A DNA stretch of 64,000 nt from Streptomyces himalayensis subsp. himalayensis (GTDB taxonomy: Bacteria > Actinomycetota > Actinomycetes > Streptomycetales > Streptomycetaceae). The stretch is from contig NZ_JACEHE010000012.1 of the NCBI RefSeq assembly GCF_013778455.1, positions 1 to 64,000 of the forward strand, given 5' to 3'. Both the position numbers and the translations under genes were made by a program. This document shows positions 60,584-64,000 of this stretch, one piece after another; position 1 is the first letter of the stretch; every line of letters starts with the position of its first letter. The notes beneath the pieces are model-generated. The model had not been told where the DNA came from. It searched no databases and worked only from the letters and a program-made list of their open reading frames with translations.

Positions 60584-61548
60584 ACGACGCGCTGGACGTC
60601 GCCCTGCGACTCCTCGTCGTCTTCGTCGTCTTCCTCACGCTGCCCCTGATCATCGGGCAGACCGAGCACAAGGTGATGGCGCACATGCAGGGCCGCCTCG
60701 GCCCCATGTACGCAGGTGGTTTCCACGGCTGGGCCCAGCTGGTCGCCGACGGTGTGAAGTTCGCGCAGAAGGAAGACGTCGTACCGGCCGGCGCCGACCG
60801 CCGTATCTTCCAGCTTGCTCCCGCCGTCGCCCTCCTCCCCTACCTCCTCGTCCTGGTCGCCATCCCGATCGGTCCGAGCGAGAGCGCCGTCGGCCAGATC
60901 GTCGACGCGGGCATCTTCTTCGTACTCGCCGTCATGGGCGTCGGCGTACTCGGCTCGCTCATGGCCGGGTGGGCCTCCGCCAACAAGTTCTCCCTCCTCG
61001 GCGGTCTCCGCACCGCCGCGCAGCTCCTCGCGTACGAGCTGCCGATGCTGCTCACCGCCGCCTCGGTGGCGATGGCGGCCGGCACCGTCTCGCTCCCGGG
61101 CATCGTCAACGCCTTCGAGTGGTGGTGGCTGCCCTGGCAGATCGTGGGCGCCATCGTCTTCTTCGTCGCGGGCCTCGCCGAACTCCAGCGCCCGCCATTC
61201 GACATGCCGGTCGCCGACTCGGAGATCATCTTCGGTGCCTACACCGAGTACACGGGCCTCCGTTTCGCTCTGTTCCTGCTCGCCGAGTACGCCGGCATCG
61301 TCGTCCTCTGCGGCCTCACCACCGTCCTGTTCCTGGGCGGCTGGCACGGCCCGTGGGGCGCCGACGGGCTCGGCTGGGTCTGGACCTTCCTCAAGACGGC
61401 CGTGCTCGCCTTCATCGTGATCTGGCTGCGCGTGACCTACCCGCGGCTGCGCGAGGACCAGCTCCAGAAGCTCTCCTGGACCCTCCTCGTCCCGCTCTCC
61501 CTCGCCCAGATCGCCCTCACCGGCGTCGTCAAGGTGGTGATCCAGTAA
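60580..61548 (+). CDS. nuoH2: NADH-quinone oxidoreductase subunit H, second copy
   Basis: This 322-residue NuoH paralogue has eight hydrophobic segments. Signatures are EHKVMAHMQGRLGPMYAGGF, where the first NuoH has ERKVVAWMQLRIGPNRHGP, then ELQRPPFDMPVADSEIIFGAYTEYTG and WLRVTYPRLREDQLQKLSWT. It lacks the long tail of the first NuoH. The GTG start overlaps the nuoC2 stop by 4 nt, with CCAGGAGG upstream. Confidence 0.94.
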   Translation: MNDALDVALRLLVVFVVFLTLPLIIGQTEHKVMAHMQGRLGPMYAGGFHGWAQLVADGVKFAQKEDVVPAGADRRIFQLAPAVALLPYLLVLVAIPIGPSESAVGQIVDAGIFFVLAVMGVGVLGSLMAGWASANKFSLLGGLRTAAQLLAYELPMLLTAASVAMAAGTVSLPGIVNAFEWWWLPWQIVGAIVFFVAGLAELQRPPFDMPVADSEIIFGAYTEYTGLRFALFLLAEYAGIVVLCGLTTVLFLGGWHGPWGADGLGWVWTFLKTAVLAFIVIWLRVTYPRLREDQLQKLSWTLLVPLSLAQIALTGVVKVVIQ

Positions 61549-61550
61549 CC

Positions 61551-62261
61551 GTGGCCGAGTCCCTACCGCCCACGCGGTCCCGCATTCCGGGTGCCGGCCT
61601 CGCCAAGGGCCTGGCCGTCACCCTCCGCACGATGACGAGGAAGTCCGTCACCGCGCAGTACCCGGACGTCCAGCCCGAGCTCCCGCCGCGCACCCGCGGT
61701 GTCATCGGCCTGTTCGAGGAGAACTGCACCGTCTGCATGCTGTGCGCACGCGAGTGCCCGGACTGGTGCATCTACATCGACTCCCACAAGGAGACGGTCC
61801 CGGCCGCGACGCCCGGCGGGCGCGAACGCAGCCGCAACGTCCTCGACCGCTTCGCCATCGACTTCTCGCTCTGCATGTACTGCGGTATCTGCATCGAGGT
61901 GTGTCCTTTCGACGCGCTGTTCTGGTCCCCGGAGTTCGAGTACGCCGAGACCGACATCCGCGACCTCACCCATGAGCGCGACAAGCTCCGCGAGTGGATG
62001 TGGACGGTCCCGGCCCCGCCCGCTCTCGATCCCGGAGCTGAGGAGCCCAAGGAACTGGCCGGGGCCCGCAAGGCCGCGGAGAAGCTGGCCGCCGCGCAGG
62101 CGGAGCCAGGCGCTCCCGAGCCCGGCGCCCCCCAGGCTCCCGGTGGCCCCGCCACCCCCGACACCTCAGACGCCTCCGGCACCTCCGGCACGTCCAGCAC
62201 CTCCGGCACCTCCGGCACCTCCGGCACCGCCGGAACCCCCAGACAGGAGGGACCCGCGTGA
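61551..62261 (+). CDS. nuoI2: NADH-quinone oxidoreductase subunit I, second copy
   Basis: This 236-residue protein has two ferredoxin-type cluster sites: CTVCMLCARECPDWCIYI, with an extra Cys, and CMYCGICIEVCPFDALFW. The last 65 residues are low-complexity Pro/Gly/Ala then a Gly-Thr-Ser repeat. The GTG at 61551 follows the nuoH2 stop by 2 nt and has AAGGTGGTG upstream; the very long upstream open frame is a shadow of nuoC2 and nuoH2. With NuoB2 it could form a short Fe-S wire. Confidence 0.93.
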   Translation: MAESLPPTRSRIPGAGLAKGLAVTLRTMTRKSVTAQYPDVQPELPPRTRGVIGLFEENCTVCMLCARECPDWCIYIDSHKETVPAATPGGRERSRNVLDRFAIDFSLCMYCGICIEVCPFDALFWSPEFEYAETDIRDLTHERDKLREWMWTVPAPPALDPGAEEPKELAGARKAAEKLAAAQAEPGAPEPGAPQAPGGPATPDTSDASGTSGTSSTSGTSGTSGTAGTPRQEGPA

Positions 62262-62932
62262 CCCTCGCAGCGAGCAGCCACGGCTTCCTCTCCCCGACCG
62301 GCGTCGAGGTCGCCTTCCTGCTGGTCGGGATCGTCACGCTCGGCGCGGCGGTCATAACCGTCACCACCAAACAGCTGGTGCACGCCGCCCTGTGGCTCGT
62401 GGTGGCGCTCGGCGGCCTCGCCGTCGAGTACCTCCTGCTGACGGCCGAGTTCATCGCCTGGGTACAGGTCCTCATCTATGTCGGTTCCGTCGTGGTCCTC
62501 CTCCTGTTCGGACTGATGCTCACCAGGGCGCCCATCGGCCGCTCCCCGGACGCCGACTCCGGCAACCGGTGGGCGGCGCTGACCGTGGCCGTCGCCGCGG
62601 CCGCCGCCCTGGTCTGGGTTGTCGTCGATGCCTTCCGTACGACCTGGATCGACCTGGACGGCGCGGCAGGTGGGGCTGACGGCGGCTCCACCGCCGTGAC
62701 CGGAGCGAGCCTCTTCCAGAGCTGGGTGCTGCCTTTCGAGGCGCTCTCGGTCCTGCTTCTGGCCGCCCTCGTCGGCGCGATCGTCCTCTCCCGCAAGGCC
62801 GCAGCCGAGGGCGAACGCCCGCAGGGCTCAACGAACAAGGCGCCGTCCGACAAGGGCAAGGCGCCGTCCGACAAGGACACGGCGCCGTCCGGTAAGGACC
62901 AGGCGGCCTCCGGCAAGGAAGGGGTCCGCTGA
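62258..62932 (+). CDS. nuoJ2: NADH-quinone oxidoreductase subunit J, second copy
   Basis: This 224-residue membrane protein has five helices and the conserved LLLTAEFIAWVQVLIYVGSVVVLLLFGLML block. The C-terminal 40 residues contain a Lys-Ala-Pro-Ser-Asp-Lys repeat (four copies of GCGCCGTCCGACAAGG-like DNA). GTG start overlapping nuoI2 by 4 nt; it shares one base with nuoK2. Confidence 0.92.
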   Translation: MTLAASSHGFLSPTGVEVAFLLVGIVTLGAAVITVTTKQLVHAALWLVVALGGLAVEYLLLTAEFIAWVQVLIYVGSVVVLLLFGLMLTRAPIGRSPDADSGNRWAALTVAVAAAAALVWVVVDAFRTTWIDLDGAAGGADGGSTAVTGASLFQSWVLPFEALSVLLLAALVGAIVLSRKAAAEGERPQGSTNKAPSDKGKAPSDKDTAPSGKDQAASGKEGVR

Positions 62933-63324
62933 TGCACCTCGCTTATCCCGCCGTGCTCTCCGTCCTCCTCTTCTGCACCGGCCTGTACGGCGTCCTGGCC
63001 CGCCGCAACGCGATCCTGGTGCTGATGTCCGTCGAGCTCATGCTCAACGCCGTCAACCTCAACCTCGTTGCCTTCGATGTCTGGCTCAGCCGGGCCGCCC
63101 GCGACGCCCTGCACTCCGGTCAGGCGCTCACCCTCTTCACCATCGCCATCGCCGCCGCCGAGATCGGCATCGGCCTCGCGATCGTGCTGGCCGTGTACCG
63201 CGCTCGGGGCACCTCGGACATCGACAAGCTCCGCGACACCGCCGAAACGCGCCCCGGCCCCGGCGACGACGGCACCGAACCGGCCGCCCCCGCCATGGCA
63301 GAAAAGACTGAGGCCGCCGCGTGA
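62932..63324 (+). CDS. nuoK2: NADH-quinone oxidoreductase subunit K, second copy
   Basis: This 130-residue, three-helix protein has the conserved membrane glutamates in LVLMSVELMLNAVNLNLVAF and AAAEIGIGLAIVLAVYR. It is about 30 residues longer than the first NuoK because of a hydrophilic C-terminal tail. It is coupled to both neighbours. Confidence 0.94.
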   Translation: MHLAYPAVLSVLLFCTGLYGVLARRNAILVLMSVELMLNAVNLNLVAFDVWLSRAARDALHSGQALTLFTIAIAAAEIGIGLAIVLAVYRARGTSDIDKLRDTAETRPGPGDDGTEPAAPAMAEKTEAAA

Positions 63325-64000
63325 CCACGACCACCCTTGCCGTACTCGTTCCTCTCCTTCCGTTCCTGGGTGCCGCGGCCGGCCTGCTACTCGGCCGCAC
63401 CGCTCCCGGCTTCGTACGCCCCCTCGCGGTCCTGCCCACCCTGCTGTCGACGGTCTTCGCGGTGCTGGTCGCCCTCCGCCAGGGCGGCGGCCAGGCAATC
63501 GACGCGGCCACCGAGCTCACCCCCACCGGCTCGGTCCCCGTCGAACTCGCCCTGCACCTGGACGGTTTCGCCGTCCTCGTCGCCGTCCTCGTCGGCGTGG
63601 TCGCGTCCTGCGTGCAGATCTACTCCACGGGCTATCTGCGCGACGACCCGCGCTACCCCTCGTACGCGGCACTCATCTCCCTCTTCACCTCCGCGATGCT
63701 GCTCGTCGTCTACTCCGGCGACCTGATCGTGCTGCTGGTCGGCTGGGAGATCATGGGCATCTGCTCGTACTTCCTCGTCGGCCACTACTGGGAGACGCCC
63801 GAGGCGCGTGCCGCATCCCTGAAGGCCTTCCTGGTCACCAAGCTCGGCGATGTCCCCTTCCTCTTCGGTCTGTTCGCCCTCGCCGCCGATGCCGGGTCGT
63901 TCCGCATCACGACCGTCCTCGGCGCCGTCGCGAGCGGCGGGCTCGACCACCCGACGCTGATCGCGCTGCTGCTCCTGGCCGGCGTGGCGGGCAAGTCCGC
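63321..64000 (+). CDS. nuoL2: NADH-quinone oxidoreductase subunit L, second copy (partial, runs off window)
   Basis: From GTG 63321 an open frame of about 226 codons runs to the right edge. It shows the NuoL N-terminal helices, VQIYSTGYLRDDPRYPSYAAL, VLLVGWEIMGICSYFLVGHYW with the key Glu, and KAFLVTKLGDVPFLFGLF. The visible end (LLLAGVAGKS) is just before the channel-lysine region. M and N subunits are expected to follow. Confidence 0.93.
   Translation, partial: MTTTTLAVLVPLLPFLGAAAGLLLGRTAPGFVRPLAVLPTLLSTVFAVLVALRQGGGQAIDAATELTPTGSVPVELALHLDGFAVLVAVLVGVVASCVQIYSTGYLRDDPRYPSYAALISLFTSAMLLVVYSGDLIVLLVGWEIMGICSYFLVGHYWETPEARAASLKAFLVTKLGDVPFLFGLFALAADAGSFRITTVLGAVASGGLDHPTLIALLLLAGVAGKS

Overview
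The window is chromosomal DNA of a Streptomyces or a close relative. This rests on very high GC, GTG/TTG starts, dense operons with 4-nt stop/start overlaps, a Tat-exported oxidoreductase, and a gene order (NlpC/P60 gene, nuoA-N, recQ, korAB, two-component genes, second nuo cluster) that I recall from the conserved core of Streptomyces chromosomes. No rRNA, tRNA or CRISPR array was seen. The right edge cuts nuoL2 and the left edge cuts an XRE regulator.

Layout. 1-2.6 kb: XRE regulator (partial), HAD phosphatase, and a ribbon-helix-helix/PIN toxin-antitoxin pair. 2.9-5.6 kb: a Tat-secreted FAD oxidoreductase converging on an NlpC/P60 peptidase. 6.2-22.6 kb: a complete 14-gene respiratory complex I operon (nuoA-N), preceded by a near-consensus Rex (NADH/NAD+) operator and closed by a perfect hairpin. 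22.6-25.1 kb: RecQ. 25.1-31.1 kb: fumarylacetoacetase, then an iron-box locus in which an Ntn-hydrolase acylase plus a siderophore-type GNAT acyltransferase diverge from an MFS exporter that has its own 19-codon leader ORF. 31.2-41.2 kb: Cof-type HAD, an ECF-like sigma factor with a membrane anchor and an outside hexapeptide-repeat tail, a hypothetical gene, a CocE-type hydrolase, a menaquinone side-chain prenyl synthase, a LolA-like protein and an ABC exporter pair.

41.3-47.9 kb is the accessory part. A 3.0-kb IS630-type element has 30-bp inverted ends, a TA duplication, a truncated transposase and unrelated passenger genes (PadR/HAAS pair and others). It sits inside a tandem repeat derived from the 3' end of a flavin-reductase gene. 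Next come a VOC fragment, an inverted-repeat remnant, a decapitated class A beta-lactamase, an orphan C-terminal fragment, and a GntR regulator with two small divergent genes and a three-site operator. From 48 kb the core resumes: RarD permease, a redox pair (NmrA-type reductase/HxlR regulator), korBA (2-oxoglutarate:ferredoxin oxidoreductase), and one response regulator with two paralogous sensor kinases.

57.7 kb to the end is a second complex I cluster (nuoA2 B2 C2 H2 I2 J2 K2 L2...) with no D, E, F or G. NADH can enter the first complex through NuoEFG. The second cluster has no NADH module in this window and lies near a ferredoxin-producing Kor enzyme, so a ferredoxin- or partner-driven quinone-reducing proton pump is the working hypothesis. 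The menaquinone prenyl synthase and the Rex site fit a region rich in respiratory genes.
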